This document shows, piece after piece, positions 27,578 through 35,476 of a stretch of DNA of 64,000 nucleotides. The translations under genes were made by a program, and so were the position numbers. The stretch is from contig NZ_PTJE01000001.1 of assembly GCF_002934445.1 (NCBI RefSeq), positions 558,001 to 622,000 of the forward strand, written 5' to 3'. The stretch comes from Nonlabens xylanidelens (lineage in GTDB: Bacteria; Bacteroidota; Bacteroidia; Flavobacteriales; Flavobacteriaceae). The notes beneath the pieces were generated by a model that was given only the letters and a program-made list of their open reading frames with translations, was not told the origin of the DNA and searched no databases. Every line of letters starts with the position of its first letter. The first letter of the stretch is position 1.

Positions 27578-27728
27578 TGGGCAAAATGAGTGAAACGAAT
27601 TTTGGTCGGAAAGGCTGAAGATGTCTGTTCTATACTTGAAAGCATAAATAACATTAAATTCAATTTCATTTATCGCATCTATTGCTGTGATTTTTAAATT
27701 TTAGCTTAGATTTAAATTTACTTTTATC

Positions 27729-28826
27729 ATGGACCAACAAGAACTTCTTTCTTTACTAGCACTCAAAAAAGCACCGTTAATAGGTGATATTATGGCCAAA
27801 AGGTTGATCAGAACCTTTGGTAACGCGACTGGAGTTTTTGAACAGCAATACAAGGATATAGCTGCCATAGAAGGAATAGGAGAGAAGAAGGCACAGTTTA
27901 TAAGAAACAAAGACGGTCTGTTTGCAAAAGCAGCAAAGGAGCTGGAATTCATAGAAGAGAATAAAATAAAGTACCGTGTTTATTATAATGAAGATTATCC
28001 AGAGCGTTTAAAATATTGTGTAGATGGGCCTATCATCTACTTTGAAAAAGGAAACATAAACCTAGATAATCCGTACACACTTAGTATAGTCGGCACAAGA
28101 CAAATTACGAGTAATGGAGCCGCGTTTTTAGAAAAATTCATCTCAGAAATAGCTCCGCTGCAACCTATTATAATTAGTGGTTATGCTTATGGAGTCGATA
28201 TTCTAGCGCATAAAATGGCGATAGAGCACGGTTTACAGACCATTGCGGTAATGGCACATGGATTAAATCAAACCTATCCACGCAATCACGCCGCGCACAA
28301 TGAAGAGATGTTGCAAAACGGTGGTTTTATTACCGATTTTTGGCATACAGATAACTTTGATCGCAAGAATTTCTTGGGTAGAAATAGAATCATCGCAGGA
28401 ATGAGTGAGGCGACTGTGGTTATAGAAAGCGCTTCAAAAGGTGGTTCACTAGTCACTGCAGACCTTGCTTGCGGTTACAATCGAGAGGTGTTTGCAGTTC
28501 CAGGTCGTGTGAATGATAAATATGCCATAGGTTGTAACGAGTTGATAAAACAGTCTAAAGCACACATGCTCACAAAAACTGCCGATGTTCCCTACATTCT
28601 AGGATGGAAAGAACGCGACGTAGCGGTGCAAAAACAGCTCTTTGTAGAACTTACTGAAGACGAAAAATTGATCTACCGCTACCTGAAAGAACACAAAGAA
28701 GAATTACTAGATTTAATTGCTCTAAACATTAAACAACCAGTCCATAAAGTAGCCTCTTTACTCATGAGCATGGAGTTAAAAGGTGTCGTTAAACCTTTGC
28801 CTGGAAAGCGATTTCAACTGGTATAA
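27729..28826 (+). CDS. dprA: DNA-processing protein DprA
   Basis: 365 residues. It loads RecA onto incoming single strands in natural transformation. N-terminal helix-hairpin-helix (residues 1-60, GIGEKKAQFI), central Rossmann-like domain with VGTRQITSNGAAF, ISGYAYGVDILAHKMAIEHG, MAHGLNQTYPRNHAAHNEE and FLGRNRIIAGMSEATVVIES, and a C-terminal winged helix (about 300-365). All ssDNA-binding segments look intact. It has its own transcription unit after the polysaccharide locus. An FAKA segment in it is not encoded by the palindrome. Confidence 0.95.
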   Translation: MDQQELLSLLALKKAPLIGDIMAKRLIRTFGNATGVFEQQYKDIAAIEGIGEKKAQFIRNKDGLFAKAAKELEFIEENKIKYRVYYNEDYPERLKYCVDGPIIYFEKGNINLDNPYTLSIVGTRQITSNGAAFLEKFISEIAPLQPIIISGYAYGVDILAHKMAIEHGLQTIAVMAHGLNQTYPRNHAAHNEEMLQNGGFITDFWHTDNFDRKNFLGRNRIIAGMSEATVVIESASKGGSLVTADLACGYNREVFAVPGRVNDKYAIGCNELIKQSKAHMLTKTADVPYILGWKERDVAVQKQLFVELTEDEKLIYRYLKEHKEELLDLIALNIKQPVHKVASLLMSMELKGVVKPLPGKRFQLV

Positions 28827-28839
28827 AAAGAGAAATTTT

Positions 28840-28875
28840 ATTCATAGGTGAGGACTTAAGTCCGCACCTATGAAT
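28840..28875. repeat. 36-bp near-perfect palindrome after dprA
   Basis: Arms 28840-28857 and 28858-28875 are inverted copies with one mismatch (28851 against 28864); the centre is GGACTTAAGTCC and the ends ATTCATAGGTG / CACCTATGAAT. It lies 13 bases after the dprA stop. There is no T-run, so it is either a cruciform-type repeat or an atypical terminator. Confidence 0.75.
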
Positions 28876-28892
28876 AGTTAAATACAATTAGA

Positions 28893-29390
28893 TTGAATAA
28901 AAATCTCAAACAAATTAAAGAAGACATCTACGATAATTGCGGTCTCAAGCTATCCCATTATCAAGAAGAGAAAGAAAGCAAAGAATACGAAGCCTGTACC
29001 TTTCAACTTAACGAATTAAAAATTATTTCCAGAAGTTCTAAAATCACTCCTAAAAAAACAGGTCAGTTTGTGACCTTCTGGAAACGTCAAGGAGCTGGAC
29101 CTATAGCACCATTTGATGACACAGACTCTTTTGATTATTTTGTGGTCAATGTAAGAATTGAAAATAAATTAGGTCAGTTTGTCTTCCCTAAATCTGTTCT
29201 TATTAAAAAGGGAATTATATCGACAAGTAAAAAAGAAGGCAAACGAGCCATACGTGTATATCCTATTTGGGATACCCCATTAAATGCCACTGCCATACGT
29301 ACTCAAAAATGGCAGCTGGATTATTTTGTAGATCTAAACAACTCCAGCGAAATAGTAATACTAAAATCGCTCTATGGTATTACGAATTAA
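28893..29390 (+). CDS. MepB family protein
   Basis: 165 residues, TTG start. The segments YEACTFQLN, KTGQFVTFWKRQGAGPIAPFD and FDYFVVNVR, and the end IRTQKWQLDYFVDL, are characteristic of MepB, known from the staphylococcal mepRAB operon. The biochemical role of MepB is unknown. No MATE pump or MarR regulator is adjacent here, so a link to multidrug efflux is not supported. The short distance to the 36-bp palindrome leaves little room for a promoter. Confidence 0.75.
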   Translation: MNKNLKQIKEDIYDNCGLKLSHYQEEKESKEYEACTFQLNELKIISRSSKITPKKTGQFVTFWKRQGAGPIAPFDDTDSFDYFVVNVRIENKLGQFVFPKSVLIKKGIISTSKKEGKRAIRVYPIWDTPLNATAIRTQKWQLDYFVDLNNSSEIVILKSLYGITN

Positions 29391-29407
29391 AGCTTTTTAA
29401 AATTGAC

Positions 29408-29430
29408 ATGCCAAGTATTTGTCTTGGCAT
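29408..29430. terminator. Stem-loop after mepB-like gene
   Basis: ATGCCAAG / CTTGGCAT, 8-bp stem with 7-base loop. There is no long T-run, so it is a weak terminator. Confidence 0.4.
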
Positions 29431-29463
29431 TGTCTAATTTCTAGATGAGAAGTGTAAAGTAAA

Positions 29464-29494
29464 AAACGACCTCTTCATTATGAAAAGGTCGTTT
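29464..29494. terminator. Second stem-loop, likely terminator
   Basis: AAACGACCT (29464-29472) pairs with AGGTCGTTT (29486-29494), and TTCAT/ATGAA extends the inner stem. A-run before and T-run after suit both strands (converging genes). Confidence 0.6.
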
Positions 29495-29502
29495 CTGTCA
29501 TC

Positions 29503-29536
29503 AAAACAGGCTCGTCATTAGGCACGAGCCGGTTTT
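29503..29536. terminator. Third stem-loop, likely terminator for either strand
   Basis: GGCTCGT (29509-29515) pairs with ACGAGCC (29524-29530); the flanks AAAAC and GTTTT pair as well after one mismatch. Confidence 0.55.
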
Positions 29537-29640
29537 GTTAAGTCATTTCATTATTTTTTAATTCTAGATTATAATAATCCTACGTATTATTTTAGTTTCA
29601 ATTTAAAGAAATGTCTTTTAGGACAAAGGATGTTTACATC

Positions 29641-29690
29641 AGAGTAAACAAATCAAAAATCTGATATCGTTAATCTCCAATCGTTAATCA
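29641..29690. repeat. Short dispersed intergenic repeat, copy A
   Basis: Bases 29641-29662 match 63725-63746 at 20 of 22 positions, and the block CTCCAATCGTTAATCA recurs. A gatatcgttaatc block lies before it here, whereas the other copy has gatatctttaatc after it. Confidence 0.6.
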
Positions 29691-29702
29691 TTTTGCCTCT
29701 TT

Positions 29703-30155
29703 CTAATTCCCATCAAGAAACTTCACATCTCTGGTGTTTTTTTGCACGGCGATAGAGGCAAAAAGACTTAGCAAAAAGGACATTCCATAGAATCCTTTCT
29801 CACTTAAAAGCAAGTCTGCATTCCACAACCCTATAACCAGCAGTACGATCGATGCGATGGTGACAAACCAGCTTATACCGTAGTACATATCGGTCACGGC
29901 CAGGCCTTCTTGTTTATCTCTCACGGCTTTTTGTACCGATATCACTGAGAATAAACCGAAGAGTAGGATCACAAAATAGTACCCTTTTTCATTGAGCACC
30001 ATCTCTGCATTCCATAATCCTATACAGTAAGAAACCATTCCTACTAGCAATGCTGTCCACGATGCGGCTATAAATGCTGCTGTCGGTTTACCAGTAAATG
30101 CCTCTGTTGTTTTAACTTCTTTTTTTTCGGTGTTGTAATTAACTTGATTTTCCAT
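29703..30155 (-). CDS. YiaA/YiaB family inner membrane protein
   Basis: 150 residues from the ATG at 30155 ([11 protein letters not shown]); a longer frame to 30227 adds 24 atypical residues and covers a promoter-like box. There are two repeats of a two-helix unit: about residues 28-65 ([22 protein letters not shown]) and 90-135 ([24 protein letters not shown]), each followed by EKG(Y/F)Y. This internally duplicated pattern is that of the YiaAB domain. Four transmembrane helices. Function unknown. Confidence 0.8.
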   Translation of the reverse strand: MENQVNYNTEKKEVKTTEAFTGKPTAAFIAASWTALLVGMVSYCIGLWNAEMVLNEKGYYFVILLFGLFSVISVQKAVRDKQEGLAVTDMYYGISWFVTIASIVLLVIGLWNADLLLSEKGFYGMSFLLSLFASIAVQKNTRDVKFLDGN

Positions 30156-30288
30156 GTTGTTTTGTTTTGATGCTGCAAATATGTGATGAGTTCGTACTTG
30201 TAAATAACCTACTTTTGCCCAATTCATACGATTGAAAAATATTTAGTTAAGCATATACTTCAGTAAAACAATAGATTAAGTTTTTTAT

Positions 30289-31743
30289 ATGAACGATTTA
30301 ATTAGTCTTATTAATTCATTTAATAGCGATGAGGTGAGTGCTTTTCTCGCTTTCGCGAAAGCGAGAAACCAACGTACCGATGTAAAGAACATAGCATTAT
30401 TCCAATTCATACAACAAGGTGCAAGAGTAGATCTCGATATAAAAATCTATGGAAAACCTAATAAAAACGCCCTGCACGCTCTCAAAAACCGTTTAAAAGA
30501 GAGCCTTATAGATTTTATAGCTATAAATGGTTTTGCCAGTGAGTCACAAGAAGAGATGCAGCTTTTTAAACTGGTTCTAGCAGCTCGTATATTCTTAGAG
30601 CGTGAACAGTATAAATTAGGTTTTAAAACGCTTAAAAAGGCCGCTTCTATGGCTATTGCGTTAGAATCTTATGTTGTCCTGCAAGAGATTTATTATACTC
30701 AGGTTCAATATGCGCATTTAAATGATGTGATGTCGTTAGAAGAAACGATAAAAGCTTATCAAGAAAATGAAAAACGATATCTAGCAGAATCTAGACTGGT
30801 GATGGCCTATGCAACGGTGCAAAAAGCATTAAAGACACATCCAGTAAATGTTTATAAGGTCATTAAAACACAGTTAGATCTTTTCCAAATCTCTATAGAT
30901 CAACACCTTTCTTTTAAATCTCTATATCAATTAATGAATATCGCTACAGAAGCGGCAACTTTAAAGTCTGACTATGCTGGGGTTTCTATTTTTATAAATC
31001 ACATCTATGATATTGTAGAGTTGAAAAAGCACCAGGCAGCAAAGCACTTGTACTACCATTGTGAGATATTATACCTCATGGCAGGTTCTTGTTTTAGAAA
31101 CAAAGATTTTAATAGGTCTCAATTATTAATTAACGAGTTAGATCTAGAGATCATAAAACAAAAAGGGAGGTTCAAAAAACAATTTGAAGAGCGTGTATTG
31201 CTTCTCAAAGCACTCAATTATAATTATACAGGTAATGCCGCAAAGGCGATAGAAGAGGTGAGTAGCTTTAAAAAAATATCTTTAAGAATACGACTGGCAC
31301 ATGCAACATTTTTATTTCAACAAGAGCAACCTCAGGAGGCGAGACGTGTTATAAATTCATTTATGCATAGCGATGTGTTTTATGAAAAAAAGGAAAATCT
31401 ATTGTGGGTGCTCAAGAAAAATGTTCTTGAAATATTGATTTATATGGAACTCAATCAGCCAGATTTAGTAGAGTCCAAGATGCGTAGTTTTAAAAAGAAA
31501 TTTAGATCGCGTTTGCTCGATTTAGAAGAAGATCGTGTGCTGACGTTTATGAGTTTATTACGTTTATACTTTGAACATCCTTTTCATATTACAGAAGATT
31601 CTTTTAAAAATAAAGTCACTGCTGCATTTACCTATAAAACAGTAGATCGAGAAGATATTTTTATCATGAGTTTCTATGCTTATCTTAAAGCAAAAATGGA
31701 AAATAAAAGCATTTACAACGCTACGTTAGAACTTGTAAATTAA
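30289..31743 (+). CDS. Helical repeat protein, unknown function
   Basis: 484 residues, no signal peptide, no membrane segment. The sequence is almost entirely alpha-helical, with periodic A/L-rich helices (FKTLKKAASMAIALESY, KHLYYHCEILYLMAGSC, EQPQEARRVINSF) suggesting TPR-like repeats. A palindrome copy encodes FLAFAKARN at residues 18-26. I do not recognise a named family; I believe similar proteins are common in Flavobacteriia. It stands alone between divergent and co-directional neighbours. No function proposed. Confidence 0.6.
   Translation: MNDLISLINSFNSDEVSAFLAFAKARNQRTDVKNIALFQFIQQGARVDLDIKIYGKPNKNALHALKNRLKESLIDFIAINGFASESQEEMQLFKLVLAARIFLEREQYKLGFKTLKKAASMAIALESYVVLQEIYYTQVQYAHLNDVMSLEETIKAYQENEKRYLAESRLVMAYATVQKALKTHPVNVYKVIKTQLDLFQISIDQHLSFKSLYQLMNIATEAATLKSDYAGVSIFINHIYDIVELKKHQAAKHLYYHCEILYLMAGSCFRNKDFNRSQLLINELDLEIIKQKGRFKKQFEERVLLLKALNYNYTGNAAKAIEEVSSFKKISLRIRLAHATFLFQQEQPQEARRVINSFMHSDVFYEKKENLLWVLKKNVLEILIYMELNQPDLVESKMRSFKKKFRSRLLDLEEDRVLTFMSLLRLYFEHPFHITEDSFKNKVTAAFTYKTVDREDIFIMSFYAYLKAKMENKSIYNATLELVN
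30348..30363. repeat. 16-bp iterated palindrome, copy 7
   Basis: Perfect core; here the palindrome extends to 24 bp (30344-30367, TTCT...AGAA). Read as L-AFAKA-R near the N-terminus of the helical protein. Confidence 0.95.
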
Positions 31744-31819
31744 TTACTAGATATAGTCTCAGGGAATAATGTAACATAGCTTGTGACTTTTATCACCTTT
31801 TTTAAACTACTTGTCGCCT

Positions 31820-31827
31820 TACTTTTG
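31820..31827 (+). promoter_or_regulatory. -7 box of the thioredoxin-like gene
   Basis: TACTTTTG fits TAnnTTTG and ends only 4 bases before the ATG at 31832, suggesting an almost leaderless transcript. It also argues against the in-frame TTG at 31811 as start. Confidence 0.45.
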
Positions 31828-31831
31828 TACT

Positions 31832-32434
31832 ATGGAATTACAACAAATCATAAAAACAGCTACAGATAATTCAATTTCTTATCAAGAATATCGTGATCTA
31901 GTAGCAACACATACTGAGAACAATACCAACACAGGTGCTGAGGTTACCGAAGCGCTAGCAAATTATACGATGCTTAATAACCAGCGTATGAAACGTCTGG
32001 ATAAGACCATGAAGATTCTTCCCGAAAATCAAGAGTTCTTATCGGCATTTGATAAAGAAGTGTATTTTTTAATCATTACAGAAAGCTGGTGTGGTGATGC
32101 TGCACAAACGATGCCCATGATGAATAAAGTAGCGCAAGCTGCAGGTGTAGATCTAAGAGTCGTTTTAAGGGATGATAATCTAGATTTAATGGATGAGTTT
32201 CTAACTAATGGAGGTCGTTCTATAGCAAAGCTTATTTTAATAAATAAAGAGACAGGTTTACCAGTTACTACATGGGGACCACGACCTACTACGGCTACAC
32301 AATTAGTTGCAGATGAAAAAGCAGCAAAAGGTGTTCTCTCTCCAGAATTTAAAGAAGAACTACAAAACTGGTACAACAAGAACAAGGGAAAAGATACAGA
32401 AAATGATCTTTTAAATATGTTGAAAGCTGTCTAA
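31832..32434 (+). CDS. Thioredoxin-family protein with a single-Cys WCGDA motif
   Basis: 200 residues from the ATG at 31832 (MELQQIIKTA). The thioredoxin-like core is recognisable from FLIITESWCGDAAQTMPMMNKVAQ, but the active site is W-C-G-D-A with one Cys, not CxxC. This is the pattern I know from the Thioredoxin_9 group, common in Bacteroidota. It cannot form an intramolecular disulfide at this site, so classical disulfide reductase activity is unlikely. No signal peptide: cytoplasmic. It precedes azoR, with a separate promoter for that gene. Confidence 0.8.
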   Translation: MELQQIIKTATDNSISYQEYRDLVATHTENNTNTGAEVTEALANYTMLNNQRMKRLDKTMKILPENQEFLSAFDKEVYFLIITESWCGDAAQTMPMMNKVAQAAGVDLRVVLRDDNLDLMDEFLTNGGRSIAKLILINKETGLPVTTWGPRPTTATQLVADEKAAKGVLSPEFKEELQNWYNKNKGKDTENDLLNMLKAV

Positions 32435-32529
32435 AAAGAATCTCTTCCCTCTATCAGCAAATGAGAACTCATAGAGAGAAATAGTCGTTTTTAAAATCCT
32501 ATACCCTAAATTTTAACAAACATTTTCTT

Positions 32530-32570
32530 TTTGTTTTAATCATTAAGCCCTTTATTTGTACATACAAATA
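32530..32570 (+). promoter_or_regulatory. azoR promoter overlapped by a palindromic operator
   Basis: TTTG (32530-32533), 17 bases, then TTTATTTG (32551-32558) resemble a -33/-7 pair. Overlapping it is TATTTGTA-CA-TACAAATA (32553-32570), an 18-bp perfect palindrome ending 16 bases before the ATG. Placement is typical of repression by a MarR/HxlR-type regulator; the regulator is not identified. Confidence 0.6.
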
Positions 32571-32586
32571 TAATACCTACAACATT

Positions 32587-33171
32587 ATGAATGTACTTAG
32601 AATAGATAGCAGTCCGTTAAAAGAAGCGAGTGTAAGTCGTGGACTACTTGATGTATTGCAAAATAAATTAGAATCTCAAGGACATGAAATAACTAGTAAA
32701 AGAGATCTTTACTATGACGATAAAGTTACCTTAGGTAGCCAAGACCGTTACATGGGTTATTTCACACCGGCAGATCAACAGTCAGACGCTCAAAAAGCAG
32801 CAGTCGCAGGTAGTAATGAACTAGCACTAGAATTTGCCGCAGCAGAGGCTTACATAATCGCAGCACCTATGTATAACTTTGGTGTTACTGCAGGTTTAAA
32901 AACTTATATCGATTTAATATCTCGAGCAGGAATTAGTTTCAACTACCTTCCAGAAGGTCCTGTAGGTCTATTAAAAGATAAAAAAGCATACGTAGTCGTT
33001 TCTACTGGTGGTACTCCTGTAGGAAGTGAGGTAGACTTTGTAACTCCATATCTTAGAACTTTCTTAGGCTTTTTAGGCATTACAGATGTCACCTTCATTG
33101 CAGCAGATCTTTCTAATGTAAATAGAGAAGAAAGTATAGCAAAAGCTACACAACAAATAGAAGCTCTTTAA
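32587..33171 (+). CDS. azoR: FMN-dependent NADH-azoreductase / quinone reductase
   Basis: 194-residue flavodoxin-like enzyme. The FMN phosphate loop SSPLKEASVSRGL is at residues 8-20, APMYNFGVTAGLKTYID binds the isoalloxazine, and STGGTPVGSE follows. The family reduces quinones and azo compounds with two-electron transfer and is often induced by electrophile stress. A perfect palindromic operator overlaps the promoter, in line with such regulation. Bidirectional terminator downstream. Confidence 0.9.
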   Translation: MNVLRIDSSPLKEASVSRGLLDVLQNKLESQGHEITSKRDLYYDDKVTLGSQDRYMGYFTPADQQSDAQKAAVAGSNELALEFAAAEAYIIAAPMYNFGVTAGLKTYIDLISRAGISFNYLPEGPVGLLKDKKAYVVVSTGGTPVGSEVDFVTPYLRTFLGFLGITDVTFIAADLSNVNREESIAKATQQIEAL

Positions 33172-33196
33172 ATAGCTTATAGAAATAAGTCGTATT

Positions 33197-33233
33197 AAAA
33201 ATGCAAAGTGAATCTCATTCTCTTGGCATTTTT
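33197..33233. terminator. Bidirectional terminator between azoR and TonB receptor gene
   Basis: AAAAATGC (33197-33204) pairs with GCATTTTT (33226-33233). Inside, AAG/CTT and GAAT/ATTC pair with single mismatches between, giving a long imperfect stem with A- and T-runs at the ends. Confidence 0.7.
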
Positions 33234-33262
33234 CAATTTAAAATAAGATATGGGAAATTTAC

Positions 33263-35302
33263 TTAAAATCGTACCTCTATCCCTCCATAACCATTAATAC
33301 CTGGAGCAGGCTCATAAAAACGTGAGCCAAAAGCATTAATCCTTACGTTATCTGTATATTCTTGATCAAGTATATTGTTTAAACCGGCATAAGGCTTTAT
33401 CGCAATCTTCTTATAAGTAAAACTATAGCTAGTTCTAAAATTGATATTTTCATATCCATCAACAGTAGCTTCATTACTATCATTTGCATATTGCTTACCT
33501 ACTAGTGATGCTTGGACGGTAGCAAAAAAGCCTTTTTCAGACTGATATTGTAATCCTATGTTTGTTAAGTGTTTTGGAATACCAGGTAATAAATTACCAT
33601 CAAAGTTTACATCATCTACTACAAAGTCACTGTATTTAAATTCAGAAAATGTGTAAGCAGCAGTAAGTGACCATGCTTTTGTAAAAGCATATGCTCCTTC
33701 AACTTCTATACCTTTACGTGTAGTTTTTCCTGCATTTCTATAAAAAGTACGATCTGGAAAAGCGGCCAGTTCAAATGGGACTAAATCATCTTCTGTATCG
33801 ATGTAAAAAATAGCCGTTTGATAACTTAATCCTTTTGCTAGTTTTCCTTTAATTCCTACTTCATAGTTAATAGCTTTTTGCGCTTCTATATTTTCATTGA
33901 AGCCTTGATCACCAGTAGGGTTTGCAGATAACTCTGATAATGCAGGAGTTTCAAAACTTGTAGCAATGTTTGCATATACGTTGTGCGCTTTCGCGAAAGC
34001 GTAACTAGCACCTATACTAGGGTTTAAAGAATTTAATGTGATATCACCAGAATCGTCACCATTGTCTAAAAACTCATCTACTGCAGTAAGTTTGTTATAG
34101 TCAAAACGAATTCCTCCAGTAAGATACCATTTGTCAAGCTCTAAATGGTCGGTAACGTATATACCTAGGTTTGTAAAACGCTCTTTTTGATCAAGAGTTT
34201 GCTCACCTTTTATACCTTCTAGATTTCTGAAGCGTTGTCTATCGTCATTTTGATATCCAAAATCATATCCTGCTTTTAAAGTGTTTTTCCCTTTTGAATA
34301 AGTGATGTTTGCACCTTGTCCTACATAATCTCTTCCTAAATCGATCAGACCTCCAAATTCAAAAGGCAATCGTCCTTCAAACTGTCTATTGTTATAAAAC
34401 AAATAACCTTCTGCAGTGGTATTTGTATTGATATTCCAGATCGCACTTAGTCCAGCTTTAAATTGTTGGATCGTTTCTCCTGTTTGAAAAAGTACATTTC
34501 GGTCTCTTGCTTGTCTTCTGTTTTCTTCTACTGAGGTTAAATCGATACCACCTGCATCATCAGCTTGTGGAGAATCGCTATAATTAAGTAAAGCCTTTAA
34601 AGTAAACTTCTCACTTAATTTAAAATTAGCTTTTACGTTAGCATTATATTGTTCAAAACCACTTTGATCTCTGTATCCGTCTGATTTTACATAATTACCA
34701 TGGAATATATAGGTTGCTTTTCCGGCATTAATTCCAGCTGTAGCTTGTAAATTTTGAAATCCATAAGATCCGGCAGTTGCTTTCCAGGTAGAGAAAGGCT
34801 TTTCTACCTGATCTATAGTTTGAATAGAGATAACACCACCTGAAGCATTACCATATAAACTAGAACTAGGTCCTTTTAAAACCTCTATACGGTCTATAAT
34901 CCCCAAGTTAAGATTGTCTAATTGTCCTTGACCATCTGGTGTAGTTTCTGGAATTCCATCTACTATTAATTTTATTCCTCGTATTCCAAAAGCAGATCTC
35001 GCACCGAATCCACGCATTGAAACCCTTAAATCTTGAGCAAAATTATTGGCATTTTGAGTAAAAACACCTGGAGTCTGTTGTGTGTATTCTTGTAGAGAAA
35101 GTTGCTGTCTTGTTGCATCATCAACTGTTGCTTGATAAACAGATACCGCTGCAGGTAATTTTTGTGCTGTAGTAGAAATACGTGCAGACTTAATGTAAAC
35201 AGTATCAATTTTTTGAGACGTTGTTGGTGTCTTGGTCTGGCTATAACCTAGTTTAATAAAAGCTGTACATAGGATAGAATAGCAAAGTAATGTTTTCTTC
35301 AA
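33263..35302 (-). CDS. TonB-dependent outer membrane receptor (FecA-like)
   Basis: 679 residues. The start codon is TTG (35302); residues 1-21 are a signal peptide. The plug domain (about 45-160) has the usual pattern: QQTPGVF, RVSMRGFGARSAFGIRGIKLIVDGIPETTPDGQG, IDRIEVLKGPSSSLYGNASGGVI. The rest is a 22-strand-type barrel ending in aromatic Phe (GGIEVRF). The plug resembles ferric-siderophore receptors, so iron-complex uptake is likely; no carboxypeptidase-like SusC domain is present. Palindrome copy at 33986 encodes YAFAKAHN in the barrel, and a decayed one at 33674-33689 encodes YAFTKAW. Confidence 0.87.
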   Translation of the reverse strand: MKKTLLCYSILCTAFIKLGYSQTKTPTTSQKIDTVYIKSARISTTAQKLPAAVSVYQATVDDATRQQLSLQEYTQQTPGVFTQNANNFAQDLRVSMRGFGARSAFGIRGIKLIVDGIPETTPDGQGQLDNLNLGIIDRIEVLKGPSSSLYGNASGGVISIQTIDQVEKPFSTWKATAGSYGFQNLQATAGINAGKATYIFHGNYVKSDGYRDQSGFEQYNANVKANFKLSEKFTLKALLNYSDSPQADDAGGIDLTSVEENRRQARDRNVLFQTGETIQQFKAGLSAIWNINTNTTAEGYLFYNNRQFEGRLPFEFGGLIDLGRDYVGQGANITYSKGKNTLKAGYDFGYQNDDRQRFRNLEGIKGEQTLDQKERFTNLGIYVTDHLELDKWYLTGGIRFDYNKLTAVDEFLDNGDDSGDITLNSLNPSIGASYAFAKAHNVYANIATSFETPALSELSANPTGDQGFNENIEAQKAINYEVGIKGKLAKGLSYQTAIFYIDTEDDLVPFELAAFPDRTFYRNAGKTTRKGIEVEGAYAFTKAWSLTAAYTFSEFKYSDFVVDDVNFDGNLLPGIPKHLTNIGLQYQSEKGFFATVQASLVGKQYANDSNEATVDGYENINFRTSYSFTYKKIAIKPYAGLNNILDQEYTDNVRINAFGSRFYEPAPGINGYGGIEVRF
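33674..33689. repeat. Decayed palindrome copy (in TonB receptor gene)
   Basis: TGCTTTTGTAAAAGCA keeps the arms of the 16-bp repeat but has lost the CGCG centre; read as AFTKA. It could be coincidence. Confidence 0.4.
33986..34001. repeat. 16-bp iterated palindrome, copy 8 (in TonB receptor gene)
   Basis: Perfect CGCTTTCGCGAAAGCG, read on the minus strand as Y-AFAKA-H. Confidence 0.95.
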
Positions 35303-35368
35303 TGAATTGATATTTTTGCGAAAATTACACCTTTAACATGTGCTATTCAAGAATATTTAAAGCAAAAA

Positions 35369-35401
35369 AAATGCTAAGAGGTTTTTATTCTCTTAGCATT
35401 T
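35369..35401 (-). terminator. Terminator of the AAA+ ATPase gene
   Basis: Arms 35369-35380 and 35390-35401 (AAATGCTAAGAG / CTCTTAGCATTT), 12-bp perfect stem. On the minus strand it is followed by a T-run, as required for the gene ending at 35477. Confidence 0.8.
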
Positions 35402-35476
35402 CTATTATCAATCATTCGTAAATTATTGATTGCAGGCTGTAAAACAATACTTTAAGTGATCTTAGCTTCATATATA

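Larger units (their letters stand above)
29391..29702. other. Intergenic region with three hairpins and a short repeat
   Basis: No gene seen. It contains stem-loops at 29408-29430, 29464-29494 and 29503-29536, and at 29641-29690 a sequence that recurs at 63725-63760. Confidence 0.7.

Noticed and set aside
27896-27930. FAKA segment in dprA as a palindrome copy
   Set aside because: The bases there lack the palindrome arms and the CGCG centre, so the similarity is only at the protein level.
30156-30227. Longer N-terminus for the YiaA/B-like gene
   Set aside because: The added 24 residues are unlike the family, and the region contains a near-consensus -7 box just before the ATG at 30155.
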